A stretch of DNA of 52,495 bases from Prolixibacteraceae bacterium. Its GTDB lineage: Bacteria > Bacteroidota > Bacteroidia > Bacteroidales > Prolixibacteraceae. The position numbers and the translations under genes were made by a program. Position 1 is the first letter of the stretch; the number at the start of each line of letters is the position of its first letter. This document shows, piece by piece, positions 8,048-14,765 of this stretch. Under the pieces are notes generated by a model. The model saw nothing but the letters and a program-made list of their open reading frames with translations, was not told where the DNA came from and made no database searches. The stretch is from the NCBI GenBank assembly GCA_017998095.1, contig JAGODU010000008.1, positions 1 through 52,495 of the forward strand, written 5' to 3'.

Positions 8048-9172
8048 ATGAAGACGTTGATGGTATATTTAGACGCTTTTTCAACGATAATAGTCGGAAC
8101 TCCTATCGCTTATTTCGTGTTGCGTTATTTCTTTAAAGGTTCAATGCTCCTTCGTATTTCATTTATTTGGATAATAAATATTTTTATTGCCGATTTGATT
8201 AACAATTTACAACGAATATTCCCTGAATTACTTCCAATCTGGGTTACACTTCCTCTTGGTACAGTTATCACAATATATTGCTTTTATTTAGTTTCAAAAT
8301 ATACAAGAAAACCACTTCAGGAGTCAATAGAAAAGATAGAGATGTTATCTAACGGGATTTTAAATGTCAATGTCGATCACGAAAAGATTCATAATAACGA
8401 TGAAATAGGTCAAATCAACACCACAATTTATAAGCTGTCAACAAACTTAAAGAAGGTAATCGGTGAAATAAAAGCTAACTCTAATAATCTATCAATTAAT
8501 AGTCAGCAGTTGGGAGCCATGTCTGAAGATCTTTCATCCGGAGCGGCTGAACAAGCATCGTCGTTAGAGGAAATTTCGGCCATGCTTGAGGAGTTAGCCG
8601 AAGTTTTGAACAAAAACATGGCTAAGGCTCAAAAGACGGTAGGAATTACTGATCAGAGCCAAAAGATGGTTTCGGGAGTTGCGTCAGGTACCGAGCAAAT
8701 GATTGGGTCGTACAGACAAATTGCCAATAAGATTAAAAGCGTGAACGATATTGCTTTTCAGACAAACATATTGGCTTTAAATGCTGCTGTTGAAGCCGCC
8801 CGGGCTGGAGAACAGGGCCGCGGTTTTGCGGTGGTGGCAGGCGAAGTGCGTAAACTTGCCGATGGCAGCAAAAACCTTGCAAGCGAAATTCTTAACGTTT
8901 CAAATGAAAGTGTTAAAATCACCCAGCTTGTTGAAAGAGAAGTGTCTGAGATGTTGCCTCAGATCACCGAATCGACTAGTTTAGTGAAAGACATTGTTGA
9001 CTCGACCATTGAACAGCATACCGGCATCTCGCAGGTAAACATATCATTACAACAATTGAACAAAGTTACCCAGCAGAATGCAGCTTCATCGGAAGAGATG
9101 GCAGCCAGTGCCGAAGAGCTGTCCATGCAGGCAGACTCGATGAATAAGCTGATCTCATTTTTCAGAATATAA
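8048..9172 (+). CDS. Methyl-accepting chemotaxis protein without a periplasmic sensor domain
   Basis: Membrane-anchored signalling protein, 374 residues. Three hydrophobic segments (about 6-29, 34-54, 63-83) are joined by very short loops, then a HAMP-like linker (about 85-137) and a long coiled-coil signalling domain. The highly conserved hairpin tip ([20 protein letters not shown] and on through [15 protein letters not shown]) is intact near 238-280, and [13 protein letters not shown] sits in the C-terminal methylation helix. No extracellular ligand-binding domain is present, so any input would come through the membrane segments or another protein. No che genes are nearby. It lies between toxin-antitoxin remnants and a restriction operon, which suggests it is accessory cargo. 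Confidence 0.9.
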   Translation: MKTLMVYLDAFSTIIVGTPIAYFVLRYFFKGSMLLRISFIWIINIFIADLINNLQRIFPELLPIWVTLPLGTVITIYCFYLVSKYTRKPLQESIEKIEMLSNGILNVNVDHEKIHNNDEIGQINTTIYKLSTNLKKVIGEIKANSNNLSINSQQLGAMSEDLSSGAAEQASSLEEISAMLEELAEVLNKNMAKAQKTVGITDQSQKMVSGVASGTEQMIGSYRQIANKIKSVNDIAFQTNILALNAAVEAARAGEQGRGFAVVAGEVRKLADGSKNLASEILNVSNESVKITQLVEREVSEMLPQITESTSLVKDIVDSTIEQHTGISQVNISLQQLNKVTQQNAASSEEMAASAEELSMQADSMNKLISFFRI

Positions 9173-9272
9173 TCATAGCCCAAACCGACATCGATTATTA
9201 ACGAAGAGAATGCAGGGATAGAATCCGGATATACTATGTACTTAGCAGACTACGGGCAAAGAGCAAGCAAAG

Positions 9273-9318
9273 TACCACCAAATACCATAATAACAGTTTA
9301 TTATGGTATTTGGTGGTA
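9273..9318. repeat. Perfect 21-bp inverted repeat with a 4-base loop
   Basis: The arms at 9273-9293 and 9298-9318 are exact reverse complements, separated by CAGT. The core reads ACCACCAAATACC on the left arm. The right arm runs into TGTTGGTGGCAGTTTGG, similar in style to the TTGGTA repeats near 7600. No T-run follows. It lies in the otherwise empty 9173-9469 interval between the chemoreceptor and the restriction operon. Confidence 0.9.
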
Positions 9319-9469
9319 TGTTGGTGGCAGTTTGGCACGAATTAGTTCTACTCTAAAAATGGTCATAGTTTTATAGTCGGCAAATAAGTCTTAATACCTT
9401 ATTCCAAATACAACTTTTTATTGTTGATAAGTTTTAAATTTTTATTTTCCTTTGATTAATTATAAACAC

Positions 9470-9491
9470 TATATTTGACAATATTTGTCAA
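9470..9491. promoter_or_regulatory. Promoter and palindromic operator of the restriction operon
   Basis: The -7 element TATATTTG (9470-9477) overlaps a palindrome TTGACAA-TAT-TTGTCAA (9475-9491; seven perfect pairs per arm). The gene for an XRE-type regulator starts 15 bases later at 9507. Controller proteins of restriction-modification systems bind such palindromes over their own promoters, so this is the likely autoregulatory site. A TTG at 9452-9454 gives only a 15-base spacer, so the -33 element is weak. Confidence 0.7.
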
Positions 9492-9506
9492 GATAATATT
9501 TTCAAA

Positions 9507-9809
9507 TTGAAAACGACAGGAGAAATAATCAGGGAAAAGCGAGAAAAGAGAGGCATGTTATTAAGACATGTTTCTGCTCAACTAGATATTGACACCGCTA
9601 TTCTTAGTAAAATAGAACGTGGTGAAAGAAAAGCTACAAGAGATCAAATCATTAAGTTAGCCGAAATTCTTGAGATCAATAAGGAATCACTGATAGTTCA
9701 GTATTTAAGTGAAAAGATACTTTATGAAATTCAGGATGAAGATTTAGGAATCCAAGCTCTGAAAGTTGCAGAAAAAACTATTAAATACGGAGTGAAAAAA
9801 ATCAAATAA
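9507..9809 (+). CDS. XRE-family regulator (controller-like) of the restriction operon
   Basis: 100-residue DNA-binding protein with a Cro/C1-type helix-turn-helix (about 5-62): TGEIIREKREKRG, then the recognition segment DTAILSKIERGERKA and IKLAEIL. The start is a TTG codon; the first ATG downstream would cut into helix 1, so TTG is preferred. It is the first gene of a run with 1, 0, 3 and 9 bases between the following genes, ahead of a methyltransferase and nuclease. This is the position of a controller (C) protein that delays nuclease expression. The palindrome at 9475-9491 is the probable target. It is somewhat longer than a typical C protein (about 80 residues), with an extra C-terminal helix. 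Confidence 0.82.
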   Translation: MKTTGEIIREKREKRGMLLRHVSAQLDIDTAILSKIERGERKATRDQIIKLAEILEINKESLIVQYLSEKILYEIQDEDLGIQALKVAEKTIKYGVKKIK

Positions 9810-9810
9810 A

Positions 9811-11388
9811 ATGGCAGAACTATTATCAATTAAAGAGGCAAGTCAGTGGGCAAGTGAATTTCTGGAAAAGAATGTAACTACCTCCAACATTTCGTACTTA
9901 ATCCAATATGGAAGGATTAAGAAAATTGGTGAAAATGGTTCTACACAGGTTATTAAAGAGGAATTAATTGAATATTATAAAAACCAAAAAAAGTCTCGCC
10001 AGGAAGAATGGAAAGAACAATTAGGAAGTGATTTAAATTGGGCTTTGTCTTTTGATCAATACAAAGAGGCAGAAACTACAAAACACGTTCACAGACTTCA
10101 TCCCTACAAAGGAAAATTCATCCCTCAATTAGTGGAATACTTTTTAGATGGCCATACTGATAAATTTAAGAAAGAAGTTTACTTTAAACCTGGTGACATA
10201 GTTTATGACCCATTCTCAGGTAGTGGTACAACAATGGTTCAAGCATGTGAATTAGGAATTCATTCAATTGGCAATGATGTTTCTGCTTTTAATGCACTAA
10301 TTGGTAATTGCAAAGTGAAAAAATATAACTTCGTTGATGTACAGACTGAAATTATCAGAATTACACGAGCACTTAAATCTTTTTTATTAGACCATAAAAC
10401 AATTGAATTTGAAGAAAGACTTTTAAAGGAGTTGAATATTTTCAACAATAAATATTTTCCTGTTCCGGAATATAAATACAATGTAAAACGCAAGGAAATT
10501 GATGAAAAAAAATATGGAGAAGAGAAGGAAAAGGAATTTCTACCAATATATAACGATTTAGTTAAAGAATTTGATATTAAACTCCGTCAGGACAAGGAAG
10601 ATTCTTTTCTTGACAAATGGTATACTCAACATATTCGGGATGAAATTCAATTTGTTTTCAATGAAATAAAAAAGATAAATAATCCTGATACAAAGAAAAT
10701 CGTCAGTGTTATCTTAAGTCGTACGATAAGAAGTTGCAGGGCAACAACTCATGCTGATTTGGCAACCTTGCTGGAACCTATAACTACAACATATTACTGT
10801 GGTAAACATGGGAAGATATGTAAACCCTTGTTTTCAATCAACAAATGGTGGGAAACATATTCAAAAGATACTATAAAAAGATTGGTTCAATACGATAAAA
10901 TCAGGAAAGACACTTTTCATACTTGCTTAACCGGAGATAGCCGTGATATTGATATAATTGAAAGACTTAATAAACTTAATCCTGAATTTGCAAGTCTGGT
11001 TGAAAAACAAAAAATCAAAGGAATATTTTCTTCTCCACCATATGTTGGCTTAATTGACTATCATGAACAACATGCTTATGCATATGATTTATTTGGATTT
11101 GAACGTAAAGATGATTTGGAAATAGGTCCGTTATTTAAAGGACAAGGTAGAGAAGCCAAACAAAGTTACATTGAAGGAATTAGTGCTGTATTGAATAATG
11201 CAAAGAATTTTCTTATTGATGACTACGATGTATTTCTTGTCGCTAATGATAAATACAATATGTATCCGAAAATAGCAGAAAATGCAGGAATGCAAATAGT
11301 TAATCAATATAAACGACCAGTATTAAACCGAACTGAAAAGGATAAAGGGGCTTATGCTGAGATAATTTTTCATTTAAAAAATAAGTAA
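9811..11388 (+). CDS. Site-specific DNA methyltransferase (SPPY class, probably N4-cytosine)
   Basis: 525-residue modification enzyme of a type II system. The N-terminal 60 residues (LLSIKEASQWASEFL and on) resemble an excisionase-like helix-turn-helix, an added DNA-binding domain. HRLHPYKGKFIPQLVEYFL precedes the SAM-binding motif DPFSGSGTT (133-141). The catalytic SPPY is at 408-411, followed by VGLIDYHEQHAYAYDLF. The order is motif I before motif IV, and the wide gap between them (about 265 residues) probably holds the target-recognition region. SPPY is typical of N4-cytosine methylation, which suits a C-containing site such as the GGNCC known for TdeIII-family systems. The stop codon directly abuts the next ATG. 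Confidence 0.85.
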   Translation: MAELLSIKEASQWASEFLEKNVTTSNISYLIQYGRIKKIGENGSTQVIKEELIEYYKNQKKSRQEEWKEQLGSDLNWALSFDQYKEAETTKHVHRLHPYKGKFIPQLVEYFLDGHTDKFKKEVYFKPGDIVYDPFSGSGTTMVQACELGIHSIGNDVSAFNALIGNCKVKKYNFVDVQTEIIRITRALKSFLLDHKTIEFEERLLKELNIFNNKYFPVPEYKYNVKRKEIDEKKYGEEKEKEFLPIYNDLVKEFDIKLRQDKEDSFLDKWYTQHIRDEIQFVFNEIKKINNPDTKKIVSVILSRTIRSCRATTHADLATLLEPITTTYYCGKHGKICKPLFSINKWWETYSKDTIKRLVQYDKIRKDTFHTCLTGDSRDIDIIERLNKLNPEFASLVEKQKIKGIFSSPPYVGLIDYHEQHAYAYDLFGFERKDDLEIGPLFKGQGREAKQSYIEGISAVLNNAKNFLIDDYDVFLVANDKYNMYPKIAENAGMQIVNQYKRPVLNRTEKDKGAYAEIIFHLKNK

Positions 11389-12930
11389 ATGGCAAAAGTT
11401 AATTTAGATGCTATAATTCCAAGAGAAGATTTTGAAACTACTGGCGAAAATAAAACATATAATACATTTTCAGAATTACCCATTTATCAATTAACCAATG
11501 TTTTATTTTTGCCTTATCTTCGAAAACCAGACTTTCAAAGAGAAACGAATGAATGGGATCCAAAAAAAATCTATGAGTTTATTGAAAGTTTTATAAATGG
11601 AGATTTAATACCATCAATAATACTTTGGCGTAACAATTCAGGATTATATTTTGTAATTGATGGCGCACATCGACTAAGCGCTCTATTGGCTTGGATTAAA
11701 GATGATTATGGCGATGGTGAATTGTCATTAAAATTTTTTGATGGTCAAATTAATGATGAACAAAAACAAATAGCTGAAGAGACAAGGAAACTAATAAATA
11801 AAAAAATAGGTTCTTATCAAGATATAATTAATTCACATGATACTGGTAACTCTGTCCTAATTGAAAAAGCAAAAAATATAGGGTATTATTCTTTAAATCT
11901 TCAATGGGTTCCAGGAGATGCTAAAAAAGCTGAACATTCATTTTTTAAAATAAATCAACAAGGTGTAGCATTAAATAATACTGAAAAAAAATTATTAGAG
12001 AATAGAAACAAAGGGAATTGTATTGCTGCAAGATCTATTAAAACTGGTGGAACTGGACATAAATATTGGGCAGATTTTAACGCAGATGTTCAAAATGAAA
12101 TTCAAACTATTTCAGAAGAGATTAATAAATGCTTGTTTACCCCCCCCTTATTAGGTCCCGTAAAATCACCAGATTTACCAATTGCTGGAAAGATTTCCTC
12201 CTCGCAGACTATTCCTTTAATTTTAGATTTTGTAAATATCGTTAATAAAATACCAGTCGATTTTAAAGACATACTACAAGATGATAAAAATGGAAGTGAC
12301 ACTCTAAAATATTTAAAAACCGTTCGAAAAGTTGTTTGGAGAATTAATAGTACACATATGTCTTCATTAGGCTTGCATCCACTAGTGTATTTTTATTCTT
12401 TTGAAGGAAGACATAAACCAGCATCATTTTATGCAATAGCTGAATTTATTTTAGAACTTGAAAGATTAAACAAATTCTTAGATTTTATTAAAGTCAGAAA
12501 ACAATTTGAGCAATTTTTATTAAAATATTATTATTTACCTCAACAAATTAATGAAAAGTATAAATATGCGAATAAAAGCTATAAGTATATTTCAAACATG
12601 TATTTATTATTAATTGAACTATTTATAAAAGATTTGAATATTGATAATGTTGCTGAAAGTATTTGTAATGCAAAGGAATTCAACTTTTTAAAAATTAATC
12701 AAAATACTAAAGAAGAAGAAGTTTTTGCAAATTTTACAAGTGAAAAAAAATCTGCCGTATTTATTAGAGAAGCATTGCAAAATCCGATTAAATGCAAAAT
12801 TTGTAATGGTTTAATTCATCAAAATTCAATAACAATTGATCACATTACAAGAAAAGAAGATGGCGGTTTAGGTTCTATTGAAAATGGACAAGTTGCTCAT
12901 CCTTATTGTAATTCAACTTATAAAAATTAA
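11389..12930 (+). CDS. DUF262 (ParB-like) protein with C-terminal HNH nuclease motif
   Basis: 513-residue protein of the GmrSD/SspE-like superfamily. The N-terminal DUF262 domain has the segment FLPYLRKPDFQRE and the diagnostic DGAHRLSAL (91-99), equivalent to DGQQR in family members that hydrolyse nucleotides. The middle, about 200-460, is helical and unassigned. The C-terminus is a compact HNH zinc-finger nuclease: C469-x2-C472, D484-H485, N499, H504-P-Y-C507-N. DUF262-HNH proteins are known from type IV restriction and DNA-phosphorothioation defence. Here the gene is inserted between a methyltransferase and its restriction enzyme with 0 and 3 bases of spacing. Its composition is more AT-rich than the flanking genes. 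Role in the system: unknown, possibly a second, modification-sensing nuclease. Confidence 0.78.
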   Translation: MAKVNLDAIIPREDFETTGENKTYNTFSELPIYQLTNVLFLPYLRKPDFQRETNEWDPKKIYEFIESFINGDLIPSIILWRNNSGLYFVIDGAHRLSALLAWIKDDYGDGELSLKFFDGQINDEQKQIAEETRKLINKKIGSYQDIINSHDTGNSVLIEKAKNIGYYSLNLQWVPGDAKKAEHSFFKINQQGVALNNTEKKLLENRNKGNCIAARSIKTGGTGHKYWADFNADVQNEIQTISEEINKCLFTPPLLGPVKSPDLPIAGKISSSQTIPLILDFVNIVNKIPVDFKDILQDDKNGSDTLKYLKTVRKVVWRINSTHMSSLGLHPLVYFYSFEGRHKPASFYAIAEFILELERLNKFLDFIKVRKQFEQFLLKYYYLPQQINEKYKYANKSYKYISNMYLLLIELFIKDLNIDNVAESICNAKEFNFLKINQNTKEEEVFANFTSEKKSAVFIREALQNPIKCKICNGLIHQNSITIDHITRKEDGGLGSIENGQVAHPYCNSTYKN

Positions 12931-12933
12931 AAA

Positions 12934-13713
12934 ATGTCACTTACGAATAATCAAATACAGCAAGTTGAAACAGTTTTACGAAACAGTTTAAGACACAAAT
13001 TTCAAAATTACAATCCTGAGCCTGCAGTAATGCCATTTCATACAAGGTTACTTGGTCAGGATAGAATGGCTCTGTTTTCATTTATACATTCGTTAAATAC
13101 TAACTTCGGGACGAGTATTTTTGAGCCAGTAGCTAAGGCATTAGCATTATCAAGTTTCGCAAGTGCAGAATTACAACAAACAGCCGGAAATCAAATTTCA
13201 TCGGAAGCACATAGAGTAATTCAAAATATAATGGATGATCTTGCAACTGCTAATACTTCCCCGAATAAAATCGAAGAAATAAATACTATAAGAGCTGTAT
13301 GCCAAACAGGAGAAATGAAAACGGTAAAACCAACAAAAGTTGATGTCAAACTTGTTGGGCATGATGGCACTATTTATTTGTTTGACATTAAAACCGCAAA
13401 ACCCAATGCTGGGGGATTTAAAGAATTTAAAAGGACACTTTTGGAATGGGTAGCAACAACACTTGCAGAAAATCCAGAAGCAAATGTTCAGACAATTATT
13501 GCAATTCCGTACAATCCTTATGAACCACAACCATACAACCGTTGGACAATGAGAGGTATGCTAGATTTAAATAATGAGTTAAAAGTAGCAGAAGAGTTTT
13601 GGGACTTTCTAGGTGGACAAGGTACATATACTGCCTTGCTTGACATTTTTGAAAGAATTGGTTTAAAGTTAAGACCAGAAATTGATGCTTATTTTGCAAG
13701 GTATAATAGATAG
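12934..13713 (+). CDS. TdeIII/MjaII-like type II restriction endonuclease
   Basis: 259-residue nuclease expected to cut unmodified DNA. The PD-(D/E)xK core is visible: D137 in KVDVKLVGHDGT, then D151-I-K153 in YLFDIKTAKPN, followed by FKEFKRTLLEW. The overall sequence and these segments resemble the TdeIII family, whose members recognise GGNCC; the specificity here is inferred from that resemblance and not shown. It starts 3 bases after the DUF262-HNH gene and ends 9 bases before the Fic-fusion gene. The methyltransferase two genes upstream is its presumed partner. Confidence 0.75.
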   Translation: MSLTNNQIQQVETVLRNSLRHKFQNYNPEPAVMPFHTRLLGQDRMALFSFIHSLNTNFGTSIFEPVAKALALSSFASAELQQTAGNQISSEAHRVIQNIMDDLATANTSPNKIEEINTIRAVCQTGEMKTVKPTKVDVKLVGHDGTIYLFDIKTAKPNAGGFKEFKRTLLEWVATTLAENPEANVQTIIAIPYNPYEPQPYNRWTMRGMLDLNNELKVAEEFWDFLGGQGTYTALLDIFERIGLKLRPEIDAYFARYNR

Positions 13714-13722
13714 TCTTGAACA

Positions 13723-14601
13723 ATGAACAACACTAAAATATCCATCCGCTTTTTTGATGACCGCGAAGTGAGGGCTTTATGGGACGAGCAAAACGCAAAG
13801 TGGTGGTTTTCAGTGTTGGACATAGTAGCAGTTCTAACCAACCAAAACGATTATAACAAAACCCGCAACTATTGGAAGTACCTTAAAGCCAAGTTGAAAA
13901 GAGAAAACAGCGAAGTGGTTAGTGCCACTACCCAGTTAAAGATACTGGCATCTGATGGGAAAAAACGTTTAACTGACATGCTCGATTTTAATGGTATTAT
14001 TGAATTAGGCAAACAATTTCCCGGCAAAAAGGCAATTCAATTTATTGACTGGTTTACTTTTAGTGATGAAAGTATAGATGGAAAAAGCAAAACAAAGGCT
14101 TATGCCTTATATGAAAGTTCTTTTATCGAAAGTATTGAAGTAGGCACCACAAAAGGATTACAACAAATACACGCATATTTATTTGGTGGCCTGTATGATT
14201 TTGCTGGGCAAATAAGACAGAAAAATATTTCAAAAGGAGGTTTTCAATTTGCCGTGGCTCATTTTCTTGGTGCTACTTTAAAACAAATTGATGAAATGCC
14301 TGTAAACACATTTGATGAAATTGTTGAAAAATACGTGGAAATGAATATTGCCCATCCGTTCATGGAAGGTAATGGCAGAAGTATGCGTATATGGCTGGAT
14401 ATGATATTGAAAAAAAGCCTCAGAAAATGTGTGGATTGGAGTAAGATAGGCAAAACAGATTATATGCAAGCTATGGCAGAAAGTCCTGTAAACAGTAAAT
14501 TTCTAAAAGAATTGCTTAAAAATGCCCTTACCTCCCAAATTGCCAGCAGGGAAATGTTTATGAAAGGGATAGACTACTCATATTACTACGAAGAACTTTG
14601 A
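13723..14601 (+). CDS. BRO-N domain fused to Fic domain (AMPylase-like)
   Basis: 292-residue protein joining two modules. Residues 1-120 match the BRO/antirepressor N-terminal domain ([31 protein letters not shown], later [13 protein letters not shown]), a DNA-binding-type domain common in phage antirepressors and bacterial RhuM-like proteins. Residues about 125-260 are a Fic domain with [18 protein letters not shown] and the complete active-site motif [12 protein letters not shown] (H211 to R222). Fic enzymes move AMP or other phosphate groups onto proteins and are often toxins. I do not see a clear (S/T)xxxE(G/N) inhibitory helix, nor a separate small antitoxin gene. It is 9 bases downstream of the restriction gene, so probably cotranscribed. 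Confidence 0.82.
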   Translation: MNNTKISIRFFDDREVRALWDEQNAKWWFSVLDIVAVLTNQNDYNKTRNYWKYLKAKLKRENSEVVSATTQLKILASDGKKRLTDMLDFNGIIELGKQFPGKKAIQFIDWFTFSDESIDGKSKTKAYALYESSFIESIEVGTTKGLQQIHAYLFGGLYDFAGQIRQKNISKGGFQFAVAHFLGATLKQIDEMPVNTFDEIVEKYVEMNIAHPFMEGNGRSMRIWLDMILKKSLRKCVDWSKIGKTDYMQAMAESPVNSKFLKELLKNALTSQIASREMFMKGIDYSYYYEEL

Positions 14602-14670
14602 TTCAAAACCCTTTATACTAACTTCATTTTTGTTTATTGCATTTCAAATGTGACCACGATTTGAAATAAA

Positions 14671-14678
14671 TATTTTTG
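14671..14678 (+). promoter_or_regulatory. -7 promoter box upstream of the GH9 gene
   Basis: TATTTTTG matches TAnnTTTG and lies 87 bases before the GH9 start codon. No TTG at the proper -33 distance was found. The position after the restriction operon and before an unrelated gene makes a promoter likely here. Confidence 0.45.
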
Positions 14679-14765
14679 TATATTGCTCTGTCTGATTGTG
14701 GCGCGGTCTTTTATGAATTGATGCTGCTGCCGCAATGAAGGGTTGAATATTATTTTAAAATAGCT

